Shown here piece after piece: positions 12,345 to 25,129 of a stretch of DNA of 64,000 bases; within the stretch, counting starts at the first letter, position 1; the number at the start of each line of letters is the position of its first letter. This DNA is from Megalobrama amblycephala (taxonomy: Eukaryota > Chordata > Actinopteri > Cypriniformes > Xenocyprididae), in contig NC_063049.1 of NCBI RefSeq assembly GCF_018812025.1, positions 35,283,447 through 35,347,446 of the forward strand, in the 5' to 3' direction. The position numbers and the translations under genes were made by a program. The notes beneath the pieces were generated by a model that made no database searches, was not told the origin of the DNA, and was given only the letters and a program-made list of their open reading frames with translations.

Positions 12345-13349
12345 AGGTGCCCTAGATTATGTTTTTAAAAGATGTAATATAAGTCTAAGGTGTCCCCTGA
12401 ATGTGTCTGTGAAGTTTCAGATCAAAATACCCCATAGATTTTTTTAAATAAATTTTTTTAACTGCCTATTTTGGGGCATCATTATAAACGCGCCGATTTT
12501 ATGCTGCGGCCCCTTTAAATCCCGTGGTCCACGCCCACAGAGCTCGCGCTTGCCTTGAACAGCATAAACACAGTTTACACAGCTAATATAACCCTCAAAA
12601 TGGATCTTTACAAAGTGTTCGTCATGCATGCGGCATGCATGCGTCGGATTATGTGAGTATTGTATACTGTTATATTGTTTACTTCTGATTTTGAATGAGT
12701 TTGATAGTGCTCCGTGGCTAACGGCTAATGCTACTCTGTTGGAGAGATTTATAAAGAATGAAGTTGTGTTTATGCATTATACAGACTGCAAGTGTTTAAA
12801 AATGAAAATAGCGACGGCTCTCTTGTCTCCGTGAATACAGTAATAACCGATGGTAACTTTAACCACATTTAACAGTACATTAGCAACATGCTAACGAAAC
12901 ATTTAGAAAGACAGTTTACAAATATCACTAAAAATATCATGTTATCATGGATCATGTCAATTATTATTGCTCCATCTGCCATTTTTCACTATTGTTCTTG
13001 CTTGCTTACCTAGTCTGATGATTTTGTTGTGCACATCCAGACGTTAATACTGGCTGCCCTTGTGTAATGCCTTTTATAATGTTGGAAACGTGGGATGGCA
13101 TATGCAAATATTGGGGGCGTACACCCCGACTGTTACGTAACAGTCGGTGTTATGTTGAGATTCGCCTGTTCTTCGAAGGTCTTTTAAACAAATATATTAT
13201 ATAAAAGTTTAAAAATATATTGTAAATGAGATTTATATAAGAAGGAGGAAACAATGGAGTTTGAGACTCACTGTATGTCATTTCCATGTACTGAACTCTT
13301 GTTATTTAACAATGCCAAGATAAATTCAATTTTTCATTCGAGGGCACCT
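12345..13349 (+). mobile_element. K2 element copy B
   Basis: AGGTGCCCTAGATTATG at the left and CATTCGAGGGCACCT at the right, with TTAA at 12341-12344 and 13350-13353. Length is 1005 bp. The palindrome with core GACTGTTACGTAACAGTC lies at 13126-13147. A 68-codon ATG frame at 12628-12834 is shared with the other copies. No transposase is present. Confidence 0.8.
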
Positions 13350-13353
13350 TTAA

Positions 13354-14066
13354 ATATTTGTTGTAGAAAACAAGACAAATACATGATTAAGAAGATGATT
13401 TTATGCAATGCATGCTTTTAGGTTCATCTGGTCACGCAAGAGACAGGGCTGTCAGACAATATCAGCAAGAAAAGCTACAGAGCTAGCTCATTAATGTATC
13501 ATGCTGGGTTATCTCACTATTCTCTTGGCAAACAATGTCTTGGGCAAACATGATAAACAGCAACATTAAAAACAACTAGTGCCTGCACTGAATGCCCTTA
13601 GTCAACGCCATAATATTCTGCCGACAGCTTCAGACATTGCATAATGAAATCATTTCTGCATTGTGAGCAGATAAAATGATCTAGAGTCAGTTATACTATT
13701 ATGTCTTTTAGTTGTTGCAAATGTTGTAAATGCTGTCACAATCAATGCTAAAATGATTTTCATCCCATATTCAATACAAATGTGAACATACAATTGAATA
13801 TTTAGGTTGCACTTTAGAATATAGGGCTTGTACCAGTGGACGTAAGAATTACTTGTGTGTGTGTGTGTGTTTACATTATATACATATATATAAAACAATG
13901 CTTGAGGGATAGACTTACATTCTTTACAATGGCAAGCACTGTATCAAGGTCCTTGATCACGCAATTTTCACAACTCAGAACTTTCAAGATGTTTTATGGA
14001 GTTTTTATCTACTGATTTTTTTGTCATACATTTGGTCAGCTGAACGATGTTTGTTGTTAAACATTA
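13354..14066. other. No gene seen
   Basis: Unique-looking sequence with a short (GT)n tract near 13855-13871. No gene or repeat boundary was recognised. Confidence 0.5.
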
Positions 14067-14074
14067 GTACAATG

Positions 14075-14636
14075 CAGGGCCGTAACCACCATAGGCATTG
14101 AGGGGGACAAATCCCCCCCTCAATAATTGGAAATGGACAAATTGTCCCCCCCAATATTTGATATTTCTTTATGCTGCTCTCCATTATGCACCGCTCTGTT
14201 TGTTGTTAGGATGGCAGACAGTTTAAAAGTGTACATTTTTAGGCTGGTCTGCCTCAGCGGTCTAACAGCGCTCATCAGTGTCAAAATTATGGCCAATCAT
14301 ATCAGAGAAGCCGGGGTTTATTATTCACTGAAGATGAGTGTGAATTCAAACATGTTACTTTTAGTTTTTACAGTGAAAGAGTGATATAACTGAATGTGAC
14401 GAGACAAGAAACGTTTTAGACATACAAACAAGAGTGAATGTGTGCATATTTTTAAATAAAATATTATTTCAAAAGAGTTTAAATTGATTACTTTATAGGC
14501 TATAATTAGACCATTATTTCTTCTTTATTCCATTAAATCCATTTTAATCCTTTAATTATTTAATTTTCTTTAAATAAAAAAACCTCCCCCAAAAACCGTT
14601 GGTCCCCCCAATGTTTAAGACATGGTTACGCCCTTG
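14075..14636. mobile_element. Non-autonomous hAT-like element
   Basis: CAGGGCCGTAACCA at the left faces TGGTTACGCCCTTG at the right. The flanks GTACAATG (14067-14074) and GTACAATC (14637-14644) form an 8-bp target duplication with one mismatch. CCCCCC and GGGGG tracts lie just inside both ends. The 562-bp length and duplication size fit a hAT-derived miniature element. The open stretch 14127-14384 has no domain. Confidence 0.75.
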
Positions 14637-14707
14637 GTACAATCACAGTACTTCTATCCTTCACCGCCTCATGTCAAAACTTAAATATATGGCGCTAACC
14701 TGATTAA

Positions 14708-15681
14708 AGGTGCCCTAGATTATGTTTTTAAAAGATGTAATATAAGTCTAAGGTGTCCCCTGAATGTGTCTGTGAAGTTTCAGCTCAAAATACCCCATAG
14801 ATTTTGTTTTATTAATTTTTTAAACTGCCTATTTTGGGGCATCATTATAAACGCCCCGGTTTTATGCTGCGGCCCCTTTAAATCCCATGCTCTCCGCCCA
14901 CAGAGCTCGCGCTTGCCTTAAACAGTGCCTTAACAAAGTTTACACAGCTAATATAACCCTCAAAATGGATCTTTACAAAGTGTTCGTCATGCATGCGGCA
15001 TGCATGCGTCGGATTATGTGAGTATTGTATACTGTTATATTGTTTACTTCTGATTTTGAATGAGTTTGATAGTGCTCTGTGGCTAACGGCTAATGCTACA
15101 CTGTTGGAGAGATTTATAAAGAATGAAGTTGTGTTTATGCATTATACAGACTGCAAGTGTTTAAAAAATGAAAATAGCGACAGCTCTCTTGTCTCCGTGA
15201 ATACAGTAATAACCGATGGTAACTTTAACCACATTTAACAGTACATTAGCAACATGCTAACGAAACATTTAGAAAGACAGTTTACAAATATCACTAAAAA
15301 TATCATGTTATCATGGATCATGTCAGTTATTATTGCTCCATCTGCCATTTTTCGCTATTGTTCTTGCTTGCTTACCTAGTCTGATGATTTGGTTGTGCAC
15401 TTCCAGACGTTAATACTGGCTGCCCTTGTCTAATGTCTTTTATAATGTTGGAAACGTGGGCTGGCATATGCAAATATTGGGGGCGTACACCCCGACTGTT
15501 ACGTAACAGTCGGTGTTATGTTGAGATTCGCCTGTTCTTCGGAGGTCTTTTAAACAAATGAGATTTATATAAGAAGGAGGAAACAATGGAGTTTGAGACT
15601 CACTGTATGTCATTTCCATGTACTGAACTCTTGTTATTTAACTATGCCAAGATAAATTCAATTTTTCATTTGAGGGCACCT
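14708..15681 (+). mobile_element. K2 element copy C
   Basis: AGGTGCCCTAGATTATG and CATTTGAGGGCACCT are the ends, with TTAA at 14704-14707 and 15682-15685. Length is 974 bp. The palindrome with core GACTGTTACGTAACAGTC lies at 15492-15513. It is very similar to copy B, so the two are probably recent relatives. Confidence 0.8.
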
Positions 15682-15685
15682 TTAA

Positions 15686-17725
15686 GGTCTATTTTGTTTT
15701 TTGTTTGATACAATTCAATTCAGATATTAAAGCATTCTCAATTCAATAATTTATGACGTATAACCCTCTCACTTCAAAAACATCACATTTTTTAAATACT
15801 TAACATGATCACTGTAATGCAAAAGTTGCGGAATCATCTAGAAACTTGTTTTGGGACAAAACAAATGTTTTCATTTTAAAACTAGCCTGGGGACTCCAGG
15901 AAGTTAGGAGGACATTGGTCCTTTCACCATGTCCTGGCTGTGTGGTGACTTCTGCAGACCTCAGAAAGATCTCTGTTCTTGTTTATACTCTTTGTCCTTT
16001 GTTCATACCTGTGAACAGTTCATCTTTCAAGCCTGTCACTTTCAAAAATCAGTTCTGACTTTGTAACTATTGAGCTGTAAATTGACCAGACATAAATTCC
16101 CTGTGGATAAAGTTTGCAGACCCATTATTCAACTTCTTTCGTGGCACCCTTTGAAAACTTTCACTGCTGACCAATAAAAAGGAAGATGTCTTTTATATAG
16201 TCAGTGCCACTCAGTTGCCTGAAATTCCTTCCATTTTCTATTACGCTAAAGGGTATATTGGCTTCTTGGCACAAATACATATTGTCAGTCTTTTTGACTT
16301 CAGCGATCAGAACTGAGCCCTCACAAATATTTATAGTCACAAAAACCTTTTTTTTATCCCAGTGAATGGCCTTGACTAATAGGACAAACAAGTCATTATA
16401 GTATTTCACTGGCCTTTTTTCGTATTCTCCTCAGGGATTCTGCAGTCACTGAACCAGAGGCAGTTAAATTTTAGTCGGTTGTTTGTAAAGGCTTTATTTA
16501 TTTCCTGTGTGAATGAGAGACCTTAATATTTACTCCTTTTTTACTTTGCATTTCAAACGTCATTTAAGAGGCCTTTGATTTGGCATGTGTGTGATGTGGA
16601 TGGAATCAAAAGTGATTCCCAAAATAATAACTTAAAAAAAGTCAGAAATGACAGCAGCCGTGTAACCCAAGGCCGGCATACCAGACGATTGTTCAGGGTA
16701 CACAATCGCATTTGGTCTTAGGCACAAGGTGCCCTAATTTTATGTCACAGTTTCATGTAAAAAAAAAAAAAAAAAAAAAAAATAGGAAAGGTTACACTCC
16801 ACAAAAAAGAGCAATTCAAAGATTTTTTTTTAAATCTGTGAGACATTATGCTCAAAGGCAATGATGCTTACTGACTTTGAAGAATCCAGCCTGCTGACTT
16901 ATCTGAATGCAAAACCTGCGGGAACAATTGTCATTGAATGTTTGTATACCATCATAAAACTCTGAATTCTCTAAATACATGCTAATTGTCTATGTATCTC
17001 TTACATGGGGTTTATTTGCTTTTCCACATTGAAATTTAATTTGGTATAGGCCTATAAATAATTAATAGCTCAAACTAAATGGCTGCTAAAGTAAAAAACT
17101 GTGTTTTCTGCATAATGTACAATGGGTATGTGTCTTAATAATTGTAATAATAAATGTAGAAGTAATAGTAGCTTTTAATGAACTGAGCTGGTTAATGTTT
17201 TCATATTGCAAACGCTGGGTTTTTGGTTAAAGTTAGACCAAGTTCAGTACAATTTCAATCAACAGTGTTTGTGGAATAATGTCAGTGACCACAGAAAATT
17301 ATTTTGACTCATCCCTTGACTTCTTTAAAAAAAGAGAAAATGGAGGTTATAAGAAGGCACTTACTCTGGAAATGAATAGGGTCAATTTTTGGAGAATTTA
17401 AAAACAGAAACAGGAAGCTTACAATTTTATAATTGGAATTACTTGCATTAGTTCTTGTGTATGTTTAACTTGGGTATTACTATATCGGTAAAGCTTTTTA
17501 TTCATCCTTTTTACAGTAGTTTTAAGGTGTACGATGTTGCACTGTCTTGGTGACACAGATGTAGAATTGGATAGAACTTTACACAGAAGGTTAGCAAGCA
17601 TGTCTTGAGGCTATACCTTCAACACAGTATTTGAACAACTCTTTCACCTCCATTGTAAGTGCCTCACTGTAATCCAGATTCTTACTTTTTTTAAAGAAAA
17701 GACAGGTGGGAATTAATTTTTATCC
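15686..17725. other. No gene seen
   Basis: Contains an A-run of about 23 at 16759-16781. The minus-strand stretch 16161-16409 (82 codons) has protein-like composition, but I recognise no family and see no clear splice sites. Confidence 0.45.
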
Positions 17726-17866
17726 TATAGCTCAAATGTTAGAACAGGCCGCTAGCAAGACTAAGGTCATGGCTTCGATTCCCATGGAATGCAGGAAGTG
17801 ATTAAGTGTCTAAAATTGAATGCAATGTAAGTCGCAGATAAAGGCTTCTGTCAAATGCATATGTAA
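17726..17866 (+). repeat. tRNA-derived SINE, degraded
   Basis: A tRNA-like head contains TATAGCTCAAATGTTAGAAC (A-box region) and GGCTTCGATTCCC (B box). The body ATTGAATGCAATGTAAGTCG and the tail TCTGTCAAATGCAT are typical of a widespread fish SINE. RNA polymerase III promoter boxes are worn. Confidence 0.65.
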
Positions 17867-18115
17867 CAGGCCAGCTAGTAAGAACTGTATGTGTAAAACC
17901 GCGACTGACACTAGAGTAGAGACTGCAGTCTTTAATGTCCTTGTTAACACACCTGCCTCCCATGCTGACGACATTGGTTTGAATCCCACAAAGTGCGAAT
18001 AGGACCTGTTACATTGGTGCCGTGACCCAGATGGGAGTAAGGTTTAGGGGGGTGAGTGTAACGGAGGCCAGGTAGTAAACAACTGTGCAGGTAAACCTCA
18101 CTCCCCTGGCCTCAA
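17867..18115 (+). repeat. Second tRNA-related dispersed repeat
   Basis: AGGCCAGCTAGTAAG near the start and GGCCAGGTAGTAAACA at about 18067 are related direct phrases. Between them, GTTAACACACCTGCCTCCCA and GGTTTGAATCCCAC resemble the anticodon arm and B box of a tRNA. TGGTGCCGTGACCC follows. Probably a tRNA-derived repeat; the family is not named. Confidence 0.45.
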
Positions 18116-19657
18116 GAAATGCACTAGTATGTAAAAAAAAAAAAAAATGTTACAACACTGTCAACAATGCAATCAAGTTTAACTTGTACTGTACTCAGAA
18201 TATGTCTTTAGTCAGAGACCATTAGTCATGGTATAATGACAGGAATATATATGAAAAGCCAGAGTAGTTTTTAAACGTGATATTTACATAAATTAGAGAG
18301 AATAAAATTAGCATGGGTAGTGTTGAGGATTTGATTATTTAACTAAGTGTTTCAAAGATGCCAGCAATAGTGCTGTGTTTTTCACTTGGCACATAGCTCT
18401 TTCACTTTTTCATAAATATATGACATTGTTGAAAACCTTGACTTTGCTCAGATTCTGTTGTTGAACGTGATACTCTGTCACAGCATTGACTGCTGATTTA
18501 TTTTCAGTTAAGCTGGCTTTAGTGAAAGGTCAGGTCTCTATCTAACAAACCTTTTTTTAATTCATTTTTTTGTTTTTGCTTTACCTCCCATCCCATCCTA
18601 TTCAAAATGTGTCACACTGTCTGTGATCTTACCTCCCTCAGCAAACTGTTCCTCTTTCTTTAGCTCTTGAAGGACTTCAGGTCATGATGGAGGTTTAGCT
18701 ATATCTTGAGGAATCACTTTGATCACCTATTGATGAATTTGTAGCTTTGAAGTGAAGTTTATAAAGATCAACCTCTTTAGCCCTGTCTTTTGTGCACTGG
18801 TTTACAGACCTCATAAATTTAATAAGGACTTCATCCTAGAGCTTTTGTCACCCCTGGTATCTCACTCTGACAGGCTGAATTTTAGGAGATATGAATATTC
18901 ACATTTGCTGTCCATCTAAATCCTTGGTTAAAGATTTTTTAAAATCTTTTGGACTCATTTAACCTTATGAAATAAGTTTTAGGCCACACACACCAGAAAC
19001 AACACAAGTGAGAATCCAATGTTATCAGCTGTTGTTTTTCTGTGACTTTATGTATATTTGATGTTGGTATTTCTGGCCACAATCTGGCTGTGTTTGAATT
19101 CATACTGTCCACTGCCCATACTCCCCCAGAAGTTATCTGATGCCTACAAAGCCACCCATCTGTCCCATATCACGAAAACCCTTGTGGTTTGGACACTGAG
19201 CAGTTGGTGAGTCTCTTTAACCCTTAACGTACCAATACTATCCATACTGTTGCTCCTCTTAAGCCAAGGAGATCTAAGGCTCTGCACTGGCTCAATGAGT
19301 CCACCCACAGTTTTCGGCATGAGTGTAGATCCATCTTTAATTTGAAATTCTCAGAGACTGTCTAAGGCAATATCAAAGATCTGTAAAGGCAGAAAAGTCT
19401 ATTTTTTTTTTTTTTTTTTTTTTAGTTAATTGCTAGTAATGTCTATAGCTGTAATGTAATAGTTGCCTAGACAACAGAGCTATAAACATGCTGTAGTTAT
19501 TACTTTGCTGAAAAGACTGACCACAAAACTGCAGGCCGATATCCAAGCTACCCGTTATAAAACAACAAGAATAGATCTGTTCAGTTCGTTGTTCTTAATC
19601 ACAGAAAATAATTATCATTTTCAAGCCATGGTTTCCCTCTGAAAAATAAGTTTGAAT
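18116..19657. other. No gene seen
   Basis: An A-run at 18132-18147 and a T-run at about 19399-19424. Otherwise unique-looking AT-rich sequence without coding signal. Confidence 0.5.
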
Positions 19658-20000
19658 GATTGTTCAAAAGTTTTGGATCATAAGACTGATTGATTGATTG
19701 AGTGATTGAGTGATTGATTGAGTGATCGATTGAGTGATTGGTCGATTTATTCATTCATTCAGCAAGGATCATTGATCAAATGTGACAGCAAAGACTTCTA
19801 TTGAAATTCTATTACAAATGATGTTCTTTTGAACTTTTTATATTTCAGAATCTTGAAACTCCCTCACAGTTTCCTCAAAAATATTAAGCAGAACAAGACT
19901 GGAATAATGGAATGAGGAATAAATTACATTTTAAAATGTATTAAAACAGAAAACAGCTATTTTAAATTGTAATCATATTTCACAACTGTATATTTTTAAA
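19658..20000. repeat. Dispersed inverted-repeat element R1, copy
   Basis: Contains TTCAAAAGTTTTGGATCA, CAGCAAGGATCATTGATCAA, GATGTTCTTTTGAAC and GAATAAATTACATTTTAAAA, the order seen in a very common fish repeat. Bases 19690-19745 are a GATT/GAGT tetranucleotide run. The interior is deleted compared with 27661-27985. Confidence 0.6.
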
Positions 20001-20871
20001 AAATTGTGATCGGCAGGCCTATTTGCTACATTTGAAAAAAGTTGCATTTCTCTGACATTTTGATTCTGGATCTTGTGCCGTCTTAGTCCTGCTAGATGCA
20101 GCATTTGACATGATTGGCCATGACATTCTTTTAAAAAGCCTTGAGTGTTTGATTGGCATCCAAGATCTTGTTCTAAAATGTCTCTTGCCTCAGGTATAAG
20201 AACTTTTTCTTTTAATAACGGCAAACTACCTCATCTACAATTTGGACAAGACAGCTGGTCCCTGCAATTTTCTTTAAATGCTCAAATGTTATAAATAAAC
20301 TTTCTTCAACATAATGAAAATAAAAAGGTGGATCCTGCATCTCTTGGTGTCAGTAATCAACTAGATCACTTAACTACCAATCTGCACTATGACAAGCAAA
20401 TCTTCATTATATTCTTTCCATATTTTGATTCTGAGTTGCACCAAGGCTGTAAATTCAAACTTCAAATCTTTCTTTTTCTTCAAACTTCAAATTCAAATCT
20501 TTTCTTTTTATTGTGCTCAATACATTTTTTATCTTATAAATATTATTTATTTTTTTTGTTGTCTCATTCATCATTTCATTATTTCAGTGAATTTATTTTT
20601 AATTGTTTGAAATATTTGCCAAGGTATTTGCTTCACCTTGGATTCTCTTCTCTTGTTTTTGCACTTCATAAATAAACATGACTCGACTTGACTGTGCATA
20701 CGGAATATGGCACAATGTTTTTTTGTAAAAACAAAACATCTTTGATAAAGCAGCTGTCTCAGTGTCACAAACATCTGCACAAAACATATTCTTTTCATGA
20801 CTTGACCAGGGTGTGCATAACTATAACGCAACTCAGATATACAGATGTAGAAGGAATAATGACCCAATGAT
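20001..20871. other. No gene seen
   Basis: T-rich tracts (20450-20640) produce open frames on the plus strand with low-complexity Phe/Leu composition. No credible gene was found. Confidence 0.5.
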
Positions 20872-21127
20872 GTAAATTCTGTCATTATTTACTCACCTCT
20901 ATGCTGTTCCAAACCCATATGACTTCCTTTTCTTTCATGGTGATACTTTTGTTGTTGTTATTATTTTGGAGCTTGACAGCCCAATTCCTCATTCACTTGC
21001 ATTATATTGAAACAAATGCCCAGGACATTCTTCAAAAATAGGCCTATGTGTTCCATGAAAGAAAGAAAGAAAGTCAAGTGGTTTTAGAATAACAGTCTAT
21101 TTATGAGTAAATAATGACAGAATTTAC
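20872..21127. repeat. Fold-back element
   Basis: GTAAATTCTGTCATTATTTA at 20872 pairs with TAAATAATGACAGAATTTAC ending at 21127. Inner TTTCTTTCATGG / CCATGAAAGAAA also pair. It is related to the larger elements at 35991 and 41356. Confidence 0.65.
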
Positions 21128-21600
21128 ATTTTTGGGTGAACTATTCATGTAAGAGAGGTGCTAATAATGACCGATCCTGGGGTTCATGAGGGTCCAACCT
21201 GCCATTCGCACAGGGAATCATGTGGAGAGAGGCATACTGAGGATTTGAGAACCTTAGTGTTAATTAGAGCCAGCAGGAACAGGGCTGTCTGCAAGCCCTC
21301 AGCACGCCCACAGTGACAGGTGAGCCTCTGTTCACCGGGAGGGTGGAGAGATGGGTCTCAACCTCTCAATTATTCCTCCTTCTTAAACTAAAACCATGTG
21401 AAAAAAGGTTATGGGTTTGGAGAACTATGTGACTATTTTAATGTAAAATATGAGGTTCATAAATATCTCATTTGTCTGCTCATTTTCAAGAGTTTGGTTT
21501 ATTTATAGTCTTAAACCGCTGACCCTTCCAGAACACATATGGAGAGAGCTATAAAAGGACAACTGACTCATGGGTTTTTTACTGACAAATCTCTCTCACG
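21128..21600. other. No gene seen; unique GC-moderate stretch
   Basis: Bases 21170-21350 are less AT rich than the surroundings and match no repeat in the window. They could be conserved non-coding DNA, but nothing in the sequence alone proves it. Confidence 0.35.
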
Positions 21601-22390
21601 TTAGGACAGATACTGATCTGTATCAAACGATCTCAAACTGCCAAAGTCATGTGATTTCATACTCTAAAAAATAAAACATTGGTTCAACAACAAAAAAATT
21701 TTTTTAACGTTTTCCACTAGAATTTTTAACTTAAGCCAATTGTCACCATGATGGTAAATCTCCAAAAACCCACATTAACAGAAACTCTTCTAAATTAGCA
21801 TAACAAAACACTAATTACTGTTACATCTCCCTTACCATTAATCTTGTACAAAAAACATTATATAACACTTAATTTTAGCATTTACTCTCCCTTTCAAGTG
21901 TCATGGGCAAAGCATGACGGGAAATATAAATCCCAGGCCAGTTTCACTTAACTTAAGTTCGTCGAAATTAAAAGAAGTGTTCATACAACTCAAAACAATG
22001 AAACACGTTTACACGTCATCAGATTGCATTTTACAATAACAGAACTTAAAATTAAATTTGTGATTAACTAAAAATGTTAAACTATGACAAGTCATGATAG
22101 TATATCGAATCAATAGGCATAATTTGTGTGTCATCCAAGCTCAATAAAATAACAATTACAAGTAAAAAGTCTAACAGCATTTCAGAACTTGATTTTTTAT
22201 TTCACAACAATATATATATTTTAGTAATGACTAGGTCCCCTGAATTAGTTTTTAGAGTGCAGTAAACGAGGCTGCGTTACATGTTTCAAAATTTTAATGG
22301 TTCACTATTGGGGGGGGCGTGACTTTGACAGTTTGATACACGCTCCGAACCACTGATTTGAAACAAAAGAAAGTCGATATTTTTTTTAAT
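21601..22390. repeat. Inverted-repeat host sequence interrupted by an F2 element
   Basis: TATCAAACGATCTCAAACTG at the left and CAGTTTGATACACGCTCC at the right form inverted arms that match the centre of the element at 35991-36854 (TATCAAACTGCCAAAGTCAC). The phrase GATTTCAGTAAACGAGG of that element is split here by the insertion. Confidence 0.6.
21660..22259 (-). mobile_element. Non-autonomous element F2, nested copy
   Basis: ACTCTAAAAAATAA at 21661 faces TTAGTTTTTAGAGT ending at 22258. The host reads GATTTCA on the left and CAGTAAACG on the right, so the dinucleotide CA appears duplicated. The interior shares AGCATG-centred phrases with 44860-45200 and 61750-62350. Confidence 0.6.
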
Positions 22391-22450
22391 TTTTTTTTAT
22401 TTTGGGGGCACAGAAAATGTATAAGTATAGCATAATAAGATGAAATGTTT

Positions 22451-22640
22451 TAGTTAATCAACATATTAGAATGATTTCTGAAGGATCATGTGACACTGAT
22501 GACTGAAGTAATAATGCTGAAAATGTAGCTTTGCCATCACAGGAATAAATTACATTTTAAATTATATTCAAATAGAAAACAGTTATATATTGTAATATTT
22601 CACAATATTACTTTTTGAAACTTTTGAACAGTAGCATATT
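22451..22640. repeat. R1 fragment
   Basis: Contains TTAGAATGATTTCTGAAGGA, CATGTGACACTGATGACTG and GGAATAAATTACATTTTAA, matching the middle of R1. Confidence 0.65.
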
Positions 22641-23639
22641 TGAAGACTACTATTTACCAAATACAGTAGACTCCAAATATGAGTTCTGAAAAAAACTGCT
22701 AACAAATTGCTAAATGTGGACTAAAACCACAAGGATGTGAGTTTACGTGCTTGAAGAATCTAGCAACTTTTAGGAACGTATGCTATGATCAAGCTGTTAA
22801 AGCCGTGATTCAAAAAACCTATTTGAATTTCCAGACTAAACCCACGTCAGATTATCCTTCTGAATCGGTATACATATCAGCGTCATGACTGAACAGCTCT
22901 CTGGTTTAAGGAGGAAAGAAGACAAAACAGCCGCAGGAAGCTCTTGTCTATGGTGCTGTTCATTTTCCTTTCAAATTTCCTTTCACACACTATTTCCATT
23001 TTTCATTTCAAGTATTTCTCACTCAGTTTTCTTTATTGGATCTGGCATTTTCACTCTGGCAGTTTTGCTTAGTGGGTGTGACATGTAGAGTGTTTTGAGA
23101 ATATTTTTTCTCCATGCCTGTATAGTATGTGATGTACAACAATAACATTCAGTAACACATCAGTCATTGCCTCAGTAAAGCATTTATATCATTCCATTTG
23201 AATATTACATGTGCCCTTCAGACCCTGTTTCAGTGTTCTAACACATTGACACAATGTCCTTCTTCCTATCTACTTGATGAATAACATCACAGAAATACAC
23301 TGAAGAGAAAGGTTGTTTATTTTGTGAAAACCCAACAAATCTTCCAGAAAGGCACATGCAGTTGGACTGATAGACAGTCTACTCAAGGCAAAATGGCCAA
23401 GAGTGAAATTGCAACAATTTACTTCCTTTTCCAATTTTACAGGCAGTATCATTTATTGCTTTTTCTCTTTATATTTGGACTTTGGTTGACAGCATTCAGT
23501 CAATGTAATGTATAAAAGACAAGTATACGTTTGACCTAGTGACTTCCCAGAAAATGCAGTGTGCATATAGCCTCAACTGATGGCCGAATAATAAACAGAA
23601 AGTTAGTATTGAGTATGTTAGATTTTAGACATAATGGCT
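22641..23639. other. No gene seen
   Basis: Unique-looking sequence. The short frames here lack domains. Confidence 0.5.
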
Positions 23640-23858
23640 CGGTTTCACAGACAGGGCTTAGCCTAAGCCAGGATTAGGCCTTATTTCAATTTAAGTAGAT
23701 TTTATAAATGTTCACTGGGGAAAAAAACATTACTGGTGTGCATCTTGAGACAAGACAATAGCACTGACATATTTTAAGATATGTTAGTGCAAGTTACTTT
23801 CAGTTAAAACAGCTTAAACATGTATTTTAGTCTAGCTTAAGCCTTGTCTGTGAAACCG
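23640..23858. mobile_element. Miniature inverted-repeat element
   Basis: GGTTTCACAGACAGGGCTTA at 23641-23660 pairs with TAAGCCTTGTCTGTGAAACC at 23838-23857. The internal phrase GCCTAAGCCAGGATTAGGCC is typical of an abundant fish element. It is 219 bp and non-coding. Confidence 0.75.
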
Positions 23859-24080
23859 GGGGAATATTGCCAGTTACTTTGACTATTTTTGTTATGCCAA
23901 CCAAAAAGTTTAGCAAAGCCACGGCAGAATATCACTTTGTGTGTCTCTGAGAAACACACAGTATAGGTGTTGCATCCCTGAATGGATCAATGTGTTTGAA
24001 GGAAACTGTACAGTGAATCACTCATAAAGACAGTTGTCTCGTTCCCGATAGAATCAATGTGTTTGTTTGAATGACTCAAT

Positions 24081-24940
24081 GGGCCCTATCTTGCACCCAG
24101 CGCAATTGACTTTGTACACCGACGCATGTGTCATTCCTATTTTGCACCCGCGCAAAGCGCGCTTTTCCCTCCACAGAAGCACGTCGCTAAACTAGTGAAT
24201 GAACTTGCGCTCCCTGGGCGGTTCAGCGCAAAAAAGGAGGTGTGTTCAGGCGCATTGCCCGCGCATTGCTATTTTAAGGAGCTGAAAATAGACTGCGCCA
24301 TAGACCAACTCAAACATAGTCTAAAGTCAATGGCGCAATATTTTTTTGTTAGAGCGCGTTGGTAGAAACTGCGCCTCTAGGCGCGTCCACAGTGCGCGTT
24401 GACTTTGCTTATTACACACAGGGATGCGCATCACACAAACATGCCAAATATTAAAAACAAAAGGATTACAATGTAAAAGAATATTATTGTGTACATAAAT
24501 ATAAAAATGTAATGATGAATAGTCATTGCGTGTATTAGAATTAGACTACCTATTTTCAATTCAGCCTATTACTACTTATAATGATGTACGAAATTGGCTA
24601 ATTAATTGAACAATCGTGCCAATACACACACACACACACACACATATATATTAACTGACTCATCGCGTGTACGCCATGTAAATAGCAATCCGCCATGGCG
24701 CGAGCGCATCTCGCTCTTAAAGGGAATGGGAGATGACACTCTGATTGGTTTATTTCACGTTACGCCCAAACCACACCTATGAATAATGAAGCTACTTCAG
24801 GACAACCCATTTTAGATTTGCGCCGGGCGCAAGAGCCATTTATCCCGCCGGGAAAATAGCAACAGCGCCGAGACCCGCCCACAAAGTTACTTGCGCTTCG
24901 CGCTTTGACACTTGCGTTTCAGAACGTTAAAATAGGGCCC
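24081..24940. mobile_element. Non-autonomous element with GGGCCC termini
   Basis: GGGCCCTATCTTGCACCC at the left faces TTAAAATAGGGCCC at the right. Both subterminal regions are studded with GCGCAA/TTGCGC words. A (CA)n(TA)n tract lies at about 24622-24650. The 860-bp interior has no transposase. The superfamily is uncertain; the dense GCGC words may be transposase sites. Confidence 0.7.
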
Positions 24941-25129
24941 ACTGAGTGAATGATTCAATAACTCACTTATAAAGACAGTGGCTATGCCCGAAATTGCATG
25001 CACAAAGAATCAATGAAAAAATGTAGTTAATGTGGATTTTAAGTTTAACTGCACAATGACAACAAAGCCAGCAAAGATTGCAGTTCAATCTCAATGTTAT
25101 TGTTTACACAGTTGTCAAAGATATGTAGA

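Noticed and set aside
12628..12834. 68-codon ATG frame repeated in K2 copies (also 8258-8461 and 14993-15238)
   Set aside because: Its recurrence is explained by the repeat itself. The copies differ in length and C terminus, and no domain is visible.
16161..16409. 82-codon minus-strand frame with protein-like composition
   Set aside because: No family was recognised and there is no supporting splice or neighbouring exon.
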